This document shows positions 35,048 through 43,441 of a DNA stretch of 64,000 bases, one piece after another. Both the position numbers and the translations under genes were made by a program. Every line of letters begins with the position of its first letter. Position 1 is the first letter of the stretch. Location of the stretch: assembly GCF_001549985.1 (NCBI RefSeq), contig NZ_LROZ01000008.1:83991-147990 (forward strand), in the 5' to 3' direction. Below the pieces are notes generated by a model that had not been told where the DNA came from, did not search any database, and worked only from the letters and a program-made list of their open reading frames with translations. Source of the stretch: Myroides odoratus. Lineage in GTDB: Bacteria > Bacteroidota > Bacteroidia > Flavobacteriales > Flavobacteriaceae.

Positions 35048-36112
35048 ATGAGCCAATTATTTAGCCCACTTCGATTGAAAAATCATACCTTAAAAAACAG
35101 AATTATTGTTTCACCTATGTGTCAATATACCGCTACGGATGGTTTTGCCACAGATTGGCATCTCGTTCACCTAGGTCAATTTGCCACTGGACAAGCTGCT
35201 GCTATCATTCAAGAAGCAACCGCAGTTGTTCCTGAAGGGCGAATCACGTATGGGGATTTAGGTATTTGGTCAGATGAACATATCGCTAAATTACAACAGA
35301 TTACACAATTCATTCGAGAACAAAACTGTATTCCGGGTATTCAGTTAGCGCATGCAGGACGCAAAGCTAGTTGTGAAAAACCGTGGATTAGCAGAGATCA
35401 AATCGCGCCAGACCATCAAAATGGGTGGCAAACAGTTGGCGCCTCAACGATTCCCTTTCACACCAAAGATCATCCACCAGTTGCCTTAACAAAAGAGGAA
35501 ATTCAACAAACAGTAGAAGCCTTTAAACAAGCCGCTCTACGCGCGATACAAGCTGGTTATGAAATTATTGAGCTACACGGAGCGCATGGCTACCTCATTC
35601 ATCAATTCTTTTCCCCCTTAATCAACAATAGAACGGATGAATACGGTGGAAGTTTTGAGCATAGAATTCGATTTCTACTAGAAATTGTTGACGCCATTCA
35701 ACCACTGTTAACAACGCAAAGTTTATGGGTTAGAATATCAGCAACCGATTGGGCAGAGGGCGGTTGGACTATTGAAGAAAGCGTGGAGCTCGCTAAAATA
35801 TTACAAGAAAAAGGGGTTGAAGTGATTGATGTAAGCACAGGTGGTGGAGTAAGAGAACAAAAAATCACAACGGGACCAAATTATCAAGTGCCTTTTGCCG
35901 CACAAATTAAAAACAATACAACTTTGGTTGTGGGAGCTGTTGGAGAAATCAAAACGGGGCCACAAGCTGAAGCTATTTTACAACAAAACGAAGCGGATTT
36001 GATTTTTATCGCCCGCGAATTTTTAAGAGATCCTCATTTTGTTATGACCGCATCACGTCAACTCCAAGTCGAGATTCCGTGGGCTCCCCAATATGAGAGA
36101 GGAAAAGAATAA
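35048..36112 (+). CDS. Old yellow enzyme family NAD(P)H:flavin oxidoreductase (NamA/YqjM-like)
   Basis: A 354-residue FMN-dependent TIM-barrel ene-reductase. RIIVSPMCQYTATDG has Cys25, characteristic of the YqjM-type OYE subgroup in which the cysteine tunes the flavin. IQLAHAGRKAS, ELHGAHGYLIHQFFSP (substrate-binding His pair) and FIAREFLRDPHF complete the family pattern. It reduces activated C=C bonds of enals, enones or nitro compounds; the natural substrate is unknown. It is followed 22 bp later by an MFS transporter gene on the same strand, so an operon handling a xenobiotic is possible but not shown. Confidence 0.92.
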   Translation: MSQLFSPLRLKNHTLKNRIIVSPMCQYTATDGFATDWHLVHLGQFATGQAAAIIQEATAVVPEGRITYGDLGIWSDEHIAKLQQITQFIREQNCIPGIQLAHAGRKASCEKPWISRDQIAPDHQNGWQTVGASTIPFHTKDHPPVALTKEEIQQTVEAFKQAALRAIQAGYEIIELHGAHGYLIHQFFSPLINNRTDEYGGSFEHRIRFLLEIVDAIQPLLTTQSLWVRISATDWAEGGWTIEESVELAKILQEKGVEVIDVSTGGGVREQKITTGPNYQVPFAAQIKNNTTLVVGAVGEIKTGPQAEAILQQNEADLIFIAREFLRDPHFVMTASRQLQVEIPWAPQYERGKE

Positions 36113-36134
36113 TTAAATTTTAGAACTATATTCA

Positions 36135-37307
36135 ATGAATAAAAGCTTATTAGCCCTAGCTGTTGGTGGATTAGCCATCGGTATGACCGAATTTTCGATG
36201 ATGGGTCTTTTACCTGAAATCGCTAAGGACTTACAGATATCCATTCCAAAAGCAGGAAATTTTATATCAACCTATGCCCTTGGTGTGGTCGTTGGTGCAC
36301 CTTTATTGGTCATGTCATCCAACAAATTTGCTCCACACAAAGTATTAATGGCTCTCATGCTATTATTTTCCGTTTTTCATGTGCTCTTTGTACTATCTCC
36401 TTCCTATCCTACCCTTATTGCAACCCGCTTTATGTCGGGCTTACCACATGGTGCCTTTTTTGGTGTAGGATCTGTAGTAGCTACTCAATTGGCTCAAAAA
36501 GGAAAGGAAGCACAAGCTGTTTCCATTATGTTTGCTGGATTAACAACAGCCAACCTAGCAGGAGTTCCCTTAAGTACCTGGATTGGTCAACATTATTCAT
36601 GGCGTGAAGCCTATGCGTTAATTGCTTCTTTAGGCGTAATAACTACACTAGCCATTTACTTTTGGATTCCAAAACTACAAGCCGATACTACCACAAATAC
36701 CAAAAAGCAAATGGCCTTTTTCAAAACCCCTCTTGCTTGGATTTTAGTAGCGCTAATTTCCATTGGAACGGGTGGTTTATTCGCGTGGATCAGCTACATC
36801 GCTCCAATGATGACTAATATTGCCTTAATCCCTGATGTGAATATTCCCATTATTATGACCTTGGTTGGGTTGGGGATGTTTCTCGGTAATTTTGTTGGAG
36901 GAAAGATTGCAGATACCTTTTCTCCTGCCAAAGCCGTTATTTTTTCATTCTCCTTAATGGCCGTATGTTTAGTTGTGGTTTATTATACCGTTCATATTCA
37001 ATGGATGGCATATGCCATGTCATTAGTAACTGGGTTAGTTGCCTTTACCATAGGATCTCCGCTACAAATGTTATTGATCAAAAATGCGAAAGGATCAGAA
37101 ATGTTAGCGGCATCTGCTGGACAGGCCTGCTTTAACATCGGTAATGCGCTTGGCGCTTTTCTAGGGGGTATTCCTATTACGATGGGGTTTGGTTATAATT
37201 CACCCGAATGGGTAGGCGCCGGAATGGCCTTATGTGGCGCCATGTTAGCCTATCTATTTATTCAATATAAAAAAAGAGAAGAATCTTTGCCACAAGAAAT
37301 TCAGTAG
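36135..37307 (+). CDS. MFS transporter (AraJ/DHA1-like)
   Basis: A 390-residue inner-membrane protein with 12 predicted helices. The N-terminal LAVGGLAIGMTEFSMMGLLPEIA and the segment RFMSGLPHGAFFGVGS are typical of the AraJ/YdhP/PbuE branch of the DHA1 drug-efflux family. A loop near residue 195 separates the two six-helix halves. It is translated from an ATG 22 bp past the OYE stop and is likely co-transcribed with it. Substrate unknown. Confidence 0.9.
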   Translation: MNKSLLALAVGGLAIGMTEFSMMGLLPEIAKDLQISIPKAGNFISTYALGVVVGAPLLVMSSNKFAPHKVLMALMLLFSVFHVLFVLSPSYPTLIATRFMSGLPHGAFFGVGSVVATQLAQKGKEAQAVSIMFAGLTTANLAGVPLSTWIGQHYSWREAYALIASLGVITTLAIYFWIPKLQADTTTNTKKQMAFFKTPLAWILVALISIGTGGLFAWISYIAPMMTNIALIPDVNIPIIMTLVGLGMFLGNFVGGKIADTFSPAKAVIFSFSLMAVCLVVVYYTVHIQWMAYAMSLVTGLVAFTIGSPLQMLLIKNAKGSEMLAASAGQACFNIGNALGAFLGGIPITMGFGYNSPEWVGAGMALCGAMLAYLFIQYKKREESLPQEIQ

Positions 37308-37356
37308 TTTACACTACATTCTTAAAGCAAAAGACCTCCGATTCACAATAAGTTTA

Positions 37357-37364
37357 TAAATTTG
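37357..37364 (+). promoter_or_regulatory. Candidate minus-7 box of aspS
   Basis: TAAATTTG matches TAnnTTTG exactly and lies 18 bp before the aspS ATG. No clear minus-33 element is seen. Confidence 0.5.
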
Positions 37365-37382
37365 CAGAAATAATTTTTTACC

Positions 37383-39134
37383 ATGTATAGAACTCATACT
37401 TGTGGAGCATTAAGTGCTTCTGATATAAATACAACAGTTACCCTTTCAGGTTGGGTGAGTAAACACCGTGATAAAGGTTTTATGATTTGGGTTGATTTAC
37501 GCGATCGTTATGGTATTACACAATTGATCTTTGATGCGGAGAGAACAGACAAAACTGTTTTTGAAACAGCTAAAAACTTAGGTCGTGAGTATGTAATTCA
37601 AGTAACGGGAACTGTAATTGAACGCACATCAAAAAATCCGAATATGCCAACTGGGGATATTGAGATTTTAGTAGAGTCACTAACAATTTTAAACGAATCA
37701 AGTGTTCCACCTTTCACTATTGAAGATGAAACAGATGGTGGAGAAGATATTCGAATGAAATATCGCTACTTGGATATTCGTAGAAATCCAGTAAAAAACA
37801 GTTTACTTTTCAGACATAAAGTAGCACAGGAAGTGAGAAATTACCTTTCTGCTCAAGACTTCTGTGAAGTAGAAACTCCTTATTTAATTAGCTCTACACC
37901 TGAAGGAGCTCGCGACTTTATCGTACCTTCTCGTATGAATCCAGGTCAATTCTACGCATTACCCCAATCACCACAAACGTTTAAACAATTGTTGATGGTA
38001 GGTGGTATGGATCGTTACTTCCAAATCGTAAGATGTTTCCGCGATGAGGATTTACGTGCAGATAGACAACCTGAATTTACGCAAATTGACTGTGAGATGG
38101 CTTTCGTAGATCAAGAAGATGTCATGGACACTTTTGAAGGAATGACCAAACATTTGTTGAAATCGATTCACGGCGTTGAAATTGACGAATTTCCAAGAAT
38201 GACATATGAAGAAGCGATGCGTACGTATGGTAATGATAAACCAGATATTCGTTTCGGAATGAAATTCGGCGAATTAAATGCAGTAGCTCAACACAAAGAC
38301 TTTGGTGTTTTCAACAGCGCTGAATTAGTAGTTGGTATTGCCGTTCCTGGTGGAGCAGCTTATACAAGAAAAGAAATTGACGCTTTAATTGACTGGGTAA
38401 AACGCCCTCAAGTTGGAGCCTCAGGTATGGTATATTGTAAATGTGAAGCTGATGGTTCATTCAAATCTTCTGTAGATAAATTCTATGACCAAGAAGATTT
38501 AAAACAATGGGCAGCTGTTACAGGTGCACAAGCAGGAGATATTATTTTGGTTCTTTCGGGTCCTGCAAATAAAACAAGAGCGCAATTAAGTGCACTTCGC
38601 ATGGAGTTAGGAAATCGTTTAGGTTTGAGAAAATCTGACGAATTTGCTCCATTATGGGTAATTGATTTCCCATTATTTGAGTGGGATGAAGAATCAGGAC
38701 GTTATTTTGCCATGCACCACCCATTTACATCACCGAAGAAAGAAGATATCGCTTTATTAGATACGGATCCAGGTAAAGTACGTGCAAATGCTTACGATAT
38801 GGTGTTAAATGGAAATGAAATTGGTGGAGGTTCTATTCGTATTCACGATAAACCAACGCAAGAATTGATGTTTAAACACTTAGGTTTCTCTAAAGAAGAA
38901 GCAGAAAAACAATTTGGTTTCTTACTAAATGCATTCCAATACGGGGCACCACCGCACGGAGGATTGGCTTTCGGATTAGACCGTTTAGTTGCTATTTTAG
39001 GAGGACAAGAAACGATTCGAGATTTCATTGCTTTCCCTAAAAACAACTCTGGAAGAGACGTGATGATTGACGCACCAAGTGCTATCCGCCCTGAACAATT
39101 AGAAGAATTACACATCGCTATCAAAGCGGAATAA
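37383..39134 (+). CDS. aspS: Aspartyl-tRNA synthetase
   Basis: A 583-residue class IIb synthetase of the bacterial type. An N-terminal OB-fold anticodon-binding domain (about 1-105, [24 protein letters not shown] in parts) precedes the catalytic core with motif 2 ([18 protein letters not shown]) and motif 3 ([14 protein letters not shown]), with the bacterial GAD insertion domain between. The length and the GAD insertion indicate the bacterial discriminating lineage. It stands alone between an MFS gene and a convergent GNAT gene and ends in a strong shared terminator. Confidence 0.97.
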   Translation: MYRTHTCGALSASDINTTVTLSGWVSKHRDKGFMIWVDLRDRYGITQLIFDAERTDKTVFETAKNLGREYVIQVTGTVIERTSKNPNMPTGDIEILVESLTILNESSVPPFTIEDETDGGEDIRMKYRYLDIRRNPVKNSLLFRHKVAQEVRNYLSAQDFCEVETPYLISSTPEGARDFIVPSRMNPGQFYALPQSPQTFKQLLMVGGMDRYFQIVRCFRDEDLRADRQPEFTQIDCEMAFVDQEDVMDTFEGMTKHLLKSIHGVEIDEFPRMTYEEAMRTYGNDKPDIRFGMKFGELNAVAQHKDFGVFNSAELVVGIAVPGGAAYTRKEIDALIDWVKRPQVGASGMVYCKCEADGSFKSSVDKFYDQEDLKQWAAVTGAQAGDIILVLSGPANKTRAQLSALRMELGNRLGLRKSDEFAPLWVIDFPLFEWDEESGRYFAMHHPFTSPKKEDIALLDTDPGKVRANAYDMVLNGNEIGGGSIRIHDKPTQELMFKHLGFSKEEAEKQFGFLLNAFQYGAPPHGGLAFGLDRLVAILGGQETIRDFIAFPKNNSGRDVMIDAPSAIRPEQLEELHIAIKAE

Positions 39135-39139
39135 TAACA

Positions 39140-39171
39140 AAAAAACGGGAACTTTAAAGTTCCCGTTTTTT
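39140..39171. terminator. Bidirectional terminator
   Basis: A perfect palindromic stem around ACGGGAACTTTAAAGT with A and T runs at its two sides lies between the convergent aspS and GNAT genes. The last base overlaps the GNAT stop codon. Confidence 0.88.
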
Positions 39172-39671
39172 TATTGCTTTATTTGATATAGAACGGCTTC
39201 TTCACCCTCTAGTACTATATCTTGCTCATAAGTAAGCCCAAGTTTCTCTAAAACGCATATAGAAGCGATATTGGCTTTCATCGCTCGACCAATAATACAA
39301 GCTAATCCCAATTGATCAAATCCTATTCTCAAACAAGCTTCAGCACTTTCTGTTGCATATCCTTTTCCCCATTCTTCTTCAAAAAAGCGAAAACCGATAT
39401 CTGTTTGCTGGGTATCCCCATCATACTTTAAACCACACCAACCGATAAATTGTCCAGAATCCTTTAAGATAACCGCCCATCGTCCATATCCATTAAGCTT
39501 ATAATCATTGTAATTTTCTAAAAATTCTTTGGCTTCTTCTACGGTTGCAAAAGCTGTATTACCTGTATAGCGAATTACATTGGGATTTGCATTTAATGCA
39601 TAGAATGACTGTGCATCTGTTGGTTGCAATTCTCGAAGTAACAATCTCGGTGTTTCAGCGATTAATTTCAT
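39171..39671 (-). CDS. GNAT family N-acetyltransferase (RimJ/RimL-like)
   Basis: A 166-residue acetyltransferase of the RimJ/RimL (Acetyltransf_3) type: ETPRLLLRELQPTDAQ at the N-terminus, the acetyl-CoA-binding strand and loop in IGFRFFEEEWGKGYATE and the NIASICVLEKLGL helix near the C-terminus. Members acetylate ribosomal protein N-termini, antibiotics or metabolites; the acceptor cannot be inferred here. It lies 18 bp after pth on the same strand and probably shares its transcript. Confidence 0.88.
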   Translation of the reverse strand: MKLIAETPRLLLRELQPTDAQSFYALNANPNVIRYTGNTAFATVEEAKEFLENYNDYKLNGYGRWAVILKDSGQFIGWCGLKYDGDTQQTDIGFRFFEEEWGKGYATESAEACLRIGFDQLGLACIIGRAMKANIASICVLEKLGLTYEQDIVLEGEEAVLYQIKQ

Positions 39672-39689
39672 CTGGGTTCCTGAAAAAGG

Positions 39690-40256
39690 CTATTTGCCGT
39701 TATAGGTATTCATTGCATTATTCAATCCGCCTAAAGCAAACTCCTGAATGGCCTTAGAAGACGTTTCTAAGCGTTCTACAAGCTTTTGTTTCTCCTCTTC
39801 ATCCCATTCACCCAAAACATAATCCACTTGCTGTCCTTTCTTAAATTCATCGCTAATTCCAAATCGAAAACGAGGGTAATTGGTATTATTCAATACCGCC
39901 TGAATATTCTTCAATCCATTGTGTCCTCCATCAGATCCTTTAGCCTTAATGCGAAGAGCACCAAAAGGAATATTCAAATCATCCGTAACGACTAAGATAT
40001 TTTCCAATGGAATATTTTCTTTTTGCATCCAATACTGAACAGCCTTACCGCTTAAATTCATATATGTATTGGGTTTAAGCAAAAGTAACGTTCTTCCTTT
40101 TACCTTAACTTCTGCAAGACTTCCCAATTTTACGGTTTGCCAATCTCCGCCCAAATCACGAGCTACTTGATCAACAATTTTAAATCCAATATTATGACGC
40201 GTATGAATATATTCAGCACCTATATTTCCCAATCCTACAATTAAAAACTTCTTCAT
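39690..40256 (-). CDS. pth: Peptidyl-tRNA hydrolase
   Basis: A 188-residue enzyme that rescues tRNA from prematurely released peptidyl-tRNA. GLGNIGAEYIHTRHNIGF contains the substrate-binding Asn and the catalytic His of the N-terminal block; KPNTYMNLSG, VTDDLNIPFG and GSDGGHNGLK with further conserved Asn, Asp and His residues are all present. Normal length for the bacterial Pth family. It follows rplY after a terminator; the rplY-pth neighbourhood is conserved in many bacteria. Confidence 0.96.
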   Translation of the reverse strand: MKKFLIVGLGNIGAEYIHTRHNIGFKIVDQVARDLGGDWQTVKLGSLAEVKVKGRTLLLLKPNTYMNLSGKAVQYWMQKENIPLENILVVTDDLNIPFGALRIKAKGSDGGHNGLKNIQAVLNNTNYPRFRFGISDEFKKGQQVDYVLGEWDEEEKQKLVERLETSSKAIQEFALGGLNNAMNTYNGK

Positions 40257-40329
40257 GGTATGATGTTACTAATTTTCAAGGTACAAAAATAACGCAAACG
40301 CAAGACATTCCATAAGTTATTTGACCAAA

Positions 40330-40362
40330 TAAAAAAAGCGCCTGTAAAAATACAGGCGCTTT
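40330..40362 (-). terminator. Terminator of prs-rplY
   Basis: AAAGCGCCTGTA (40335-40346) and TACAGGCGCTTT (40351-40362) with an AAAA loop, followed on the minus strand by a T run. It separates rplY from pth. Confidence 0.85.
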
Positions 40363-40385
40363 CAAACAATATATATTGACTATAA

Positions 40386-40994
40386 TTATTTTTTCTTTGA
40401 AGGAGCTTTTGCTGCTTTCGCTGCTTCTTGAGCTGCTTTCATCGCTGCACGAGAAATTCTCACTTGACAAACTACTGTGTTGTCTGGGTGTAATAATTTG
40501 TAGTTATCAGTTGTAATATCTGTAACATATAATTTATTACCCATTTCTAAGTTAGAAATATTTACTTCTACGAAGTCAGGTAAGTTAGCTGGTAAAGCTC
40601 TTACTTTTAATTTACGGTTGTTGATGTTTAAAACACCTCCAGCCATAACTCCTTTTGAGTTACCTGCGATTTTGATAGGCACTTCTAAAGTGATTTCTTT
40701 ATCGTCGAATAATTGGTAGAAATCGATGTGTAAGATTTTGTCAGATACCGGGTGGAACTGAATATCTTGTAAAATTGCATTGATTTTTTTACCACCTTCT
40801 AATTCAATCACAACAGTGTGTACATTAGGAGTGTAAACTAAACTTTTAAATGCTTTCTCTTCTGCTGTGAAGTGGATTGCTGATTGTTCTCCTCCGTATA
40901 CTACGCAAGGAACCATTCCAGCATTACGTAAGGCTTTAGTAGACACTTTACCTACGCTTTCTCTTTCTGATCCTTTAATTGTAATTGATTTCAT
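40386..40994 (-). CDS. rplY: 50S ribosomal protein L25/general stress protein Ctc
   Basis: A 202-residue protein that binds 5S rRNA. The N-terminal L25 domain ([51 protein letters not shown]) is followed by the TL5/Ctc C-terminal beta domain (about 95-185) and an alanine- and lysine-rich tail, giving the long form. It starts 26 bp after the prs stop, a conserved prs-rplY-pth order. Confidence 0.96.
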   Translation of the reverse strand: MKSITIKGSERESVGKVSTKALRNAGMVPCVVYGGEQSAIHFTAEEKAFKSLVYTPNVHTVVIELEGGKKINAILQDIQFHPVSDKILHIDFYQLFDDKEITLEVPIKIAGNSKGVMAGGVLNINNRKLKVRALPANLPDFVEVNISNLEMGNKLYVTDITTDNYKLLHPDNTVVCQVRISRAAMKAAQEAAKAAKAPSKKK

Positions 40995-41020
40995 TACTTT
41001 AAATATTTAGTATTAATAAT

Positions 41021-41962
41021 TTACATGACGAATGTTTTGCTAATCGATAGATTCGACTGCACATTGTGCATTGTTTCTGCAAACAAAGGCGCACAACTTA
41101 ACACTTTAATTTTATTACATGGCTTCTTCAATGGAATTGAATCGGTAACGATTAATTCAGTTAGTGAAGACTCCTCAATTTTTTCATAAGCGCTTCCTGA
41201 TAAGATTGCATGTGTACAAATTGCACGTACACTCAAAGCACCTCTTTCTAACATCATATCAGCCGCTTTCGCTAACGTACCTCCAGTATCAATCATATCA
41301 TCAACCAAGATTACGTTACGACCTGTAACATCTCCAATCAACTCCATCTTTTCAATGATGTTCGCTTGTTTTCTTTGTTTATAGCAGATCACTACATCTG
41401 AATCTAAAAACTTAGAATACGCATAGGCGCGTTTTGAACCACCCATATCTGGCGAAGCAATAGTTAAATTTTCAATATTTAAACTCTTCACGTATGGTAA
41501 AAATATCGTTGAAGCGTATAAATGATCTACTGGTTTTTCAAAGAATCCTTGGATTTGATCTGCGTGTAAATCCATAGTCATGATTCTCGTTGCTCCAGCT
41601 GATTCTAATAACTTAGCGACTAATTTAGCCCCAATCGGAACCCTTGGTTTATCTTTTCTATCCTGTCTAGCCCATCCAAAATAAGGGATTACCGCCGTAA
41701 TATGTCTTGCTGATGCTCTTTTAGCAGCATCACACATTAACAATAATTCCATTAGGTTATCTGATGAAGGGAATGTAGAACAAACAAGGAAAACTCGTCT
41801 TCCTCGAATTGATTCTTCAAAAGAGGGTTGAAACTCTCCATCACTGTAATGTGATAACGTAGCTTTACCCAATTCTACACCATATTCCTTTGCGATCTTC
41901 TCTGCTAACTCAACGCTTTGTGAGCAAGCAAAAATTTTTGCTTCTGATTCAGGATTTAACAT
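41021..41962 (-). CDS. prs: Ribose-phosphate pyrophosphokinase
   Basis: A 313-residue class I PRPP synthetase that makes phosphoribosyl pyrophosphate from ribose 5-phosphate and ATP. The flexible-loop region FGWARQDRKDKPR, the MDLHADQIQGFF block with the catalytic His, and the PRPP-binding motif VILVDDMIDTGGT are present. A TAAATTTG minus-7 box lies on the minus strand at 42021-42028, about 60 bp upstream of the start. It is the first gene of the prs-rplY unit. Confidence 0.96.
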   Translation of the reverse strand: MLNPESEAKIFACSQSVELAEKIAKEYGVELGKATLSHYSDGEFQPSFEESIRGRRVFLVCSTFPSSDNLMELLLMCDAAKRASARHITAVIPYFGWARQDRKDKPRVPIGAKLVAKLLESAGATRIMTMDLHADQIQGFFEKPVDHLYASTIFLPYVKSLNIENLTIASPDMGGSKRAYAYSKFLDSDVVICYKQRKQANIIEKMELIGDVTGRNVILVDDMIDTGGTLAKAADMMLERGALSVRAICTHAILSGSAYEKIEESSLTELIVTDSIPLKKPCNKIKVLSCAPLFAETMHNVQSNLSISKTFVM

Positions 41963-42069
41963 TTTTTCTAATTAGTTGTTATGTTGTTAGTTAGTGCTTC
42001 CTTATAGTAATTCAGCGATGCAAATTTATAAAATATTAATTGACTAGAACGATTTTTTTGCTTTTTTTC

Positions 42070-42099
42070 TTTGATAGCTTATTTTTTTCTGTAAATTTG
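42070..42099 (+). promoter_or_regulatory. Promoter of tRNA-Leu
   Basis: TTTG (42070-42073), 18 bp, TAAATTTG (42092-42099) lies 22 bp upstream of the mature tRNA end. Confidence 0.7.
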
Positions 42100-42121
42100 C
42101 ACTCACAATTCAACACCAAAT

Positions 42122-42201
42122 GCCCGGATGGCGGAATTGGTAGACGCGCACGACTCAAACTCGTGTTCCTAGGAGTGTGGGTTCGATTCCCACTCCGGGT
42201 A
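42122..42201 (+). tRNA. tRNA-Leu (anticodon CAA)
   Basis: The cloverleaf is complete: acceptor GCCCGGA/TCCGGGT with the G1-U72 wobble common in tRNA-Leu, D arm with AATTGGTAGA, anticodon arm CACGA-CTCAAAC-TCGTG giving CAA, a class II variable arm, and the T arm GTGGGTTCGATTCCCAC. The discriminator is A and CCA is not encoded. Its 3' part is the integration site of the element to the right. Confidence 0.96.
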
Positions 42202-42211
42202 CTAAAACCCT
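42176..42211 (+). repeat. Left attachment site (36 bp)
   Basis: This segment, covering the tRNA T arm, acceptor 3' strand and the first bases of the terminator, is repeated exactly at 58119-58154. The two copies are 15,943 bp apart in direct orientation. Confidence 0.93.
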
Positions 42212-42238
42212 AACTATCAAATAGTTAGGGTTTTTTAT
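42204..42238 (+). terminator. Terminator after tRNA-Leu
   Basis: AAAACCCTAACTAT (42204-42217) and ATAGTTAGGGTTTT (42221-42234) with a CAA loop and T tail. The 5' arm bases AAAACCCT belong to the att core, while the rest is element DNA. Confidence 0.88.
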
Positions 42239-42244
42239 TTGTAT

Positions 42245-42267
42245 TTTAGCCAACCATTAGCCGACAT
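42245..42267 (+). repeat. Candidate integrase arm-type site, left
   Basis: A 23-bp sequence starting TTTAGCCAACCATTAG matches 57960-57982 with one mismatch, in direct orientation. It lies 33 bp inside the left att core. Confidence 0.7.
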
Positions 42268-42352
42268 TTTGGATTTGACATTAAAACATAATGGTAACCT
42301 TTAATAACCAATAGAAGATACACTCCTTAAAGCAATAAACTCAACGTGTAGT

Positions 42353-43369
42353 TTAAATGTTACCTTCTTCGATATTATAACCCTCATTTCTAGCTAATTC
42401 AATCATTGCACCGATATTAGCCAATCCCCACTCAGTAGATACCGCAAATTGCACCTCATCAACAGTCACCAAAATATCTTCATTATCTAAAAAATGTCTT
42501 TTTTTCTTTCCATTTTGATAATTTTGCTTTATATCATCTAATTTTTCAATCACTCCAATAGAAGATCCTTGTAGTCTATTAGGAAATTTTTGCTTTAACT
42601 CATCATATGTTAAATGTTGATTGTTTTTGGTATAAACGCAAACAATCTCATACACTAATCGACCTTTACCCAAACTCTTTCCATTAAACAAATATTTCGT
42701 TCTATCTCTCTTTGATTGTATTGCACTTTGTCTTTCCGCCGATTTCCCTTTGATTCTAATCAAATAACTTTCTGCCTCTGGTAAAGGAATAATCTGATCT
42801 ACATCAACCAAAATTTGACCATTAAAATCATAAGGTGTTATTTTAACGCACTTTATATCAACCCCTTTATCAAGTAACCACATTACCGATGTTGTTAATT
42901 CTTTTGAAAAATCGGCAGAAGCTAAAACTATCTTTACATCAGAAGCAAAATCTTCTTCTAATTCTGAATTCCAATCTAGAAAACTCATTAATTTATCCTT
43001 TGCATCCTCATTAATTTGTCTATTTATCAAATATCTTTGATAAATAGAAATACACTCCTCAAAACTCATAGTTGAAATCATTGAAGCGTAACGAATCGCT
43101 TGAAGCTCCATATGATCTCCAGTTTCTGTTCTTTTTAACTCAATAACAACTAAATTCGCATCCTTATCAATACCTAGAAGGTCAATTCTTTTTCTACTTC
43201 CTCCCCAATCAGCAAACTCTTCAGATATTATCAAAGTATCTTCAGATATAATTTCGATCTTATCTCTTATGAGTTTTTGTAAATGTTCCCTTTCTAATAA
43301 TCCATTTATTTGAAAACTTGACTGTGGAACCTCTAAAATAGTTTCTTTTGTAATATTGTAAATCGCCAT
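42353..43369 (-). CDS. PD-(D/E)xK nuclease-like protein, putative restriction endonuclease
   Basis: A 338-residue protein. RKRIDLLGIDKDANLVVIELKRTE holds Asp63 and Glu77-x-Lys79, the PD-(D/E)xK pattern, followed by ELQAIRYASM, a helix with the glutamine often found in this superfamily; the arrangement is like NucS/DUF91-type nucleases. The C-terminal part (about 225-335) has GKGRLVYEIVCVYTKNN and LTYDELKQKFPNRLQGS, a small helical domain I have seen in predicted restriction proteins, then an acidic tail. It is the last gene of a minus-strand cluster, 72 bp after an N6-adenine methylase, so it is the natural candidate for the restriction subunit. Specificity unknown. Confidence 0.75.
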   Translation of the reverse strand: MAIYNITKETILEVPQSSFQINGLLEREHLQKLIRDKIEIISEDTLIISEEFADWGGSRKRIDLLGIDKDANLVVIELKRTETGDHMELQAIRYASMISTMSFEECISIYQRYLINRQINEDAKDKLMSFLDWNSELEEDFASDVKIVLASADFSKELTTSVMWLLDKGVDIKCVKITPYDFNGQILVDVDQIIPLPEAESYLIRIKGKSAERQSAIQSKRDRTKYLFNGKSLGKGRLVYEIVCVYTKNNQHLTYDELKQKFPNRLQGSSIGVIEKLDDIKQNYQNGKKKRHFLDNEDILVTVDEVQFAVSTEWGLANIGAMIELARNEGYNIEEGNI

Positions 43370-43441
43370 AAAATATTAATTATATGCTTTTAACAAATCT
43401 GCTGTGCCAATAAAAGTTATTTATAAACTGACAATATCAAA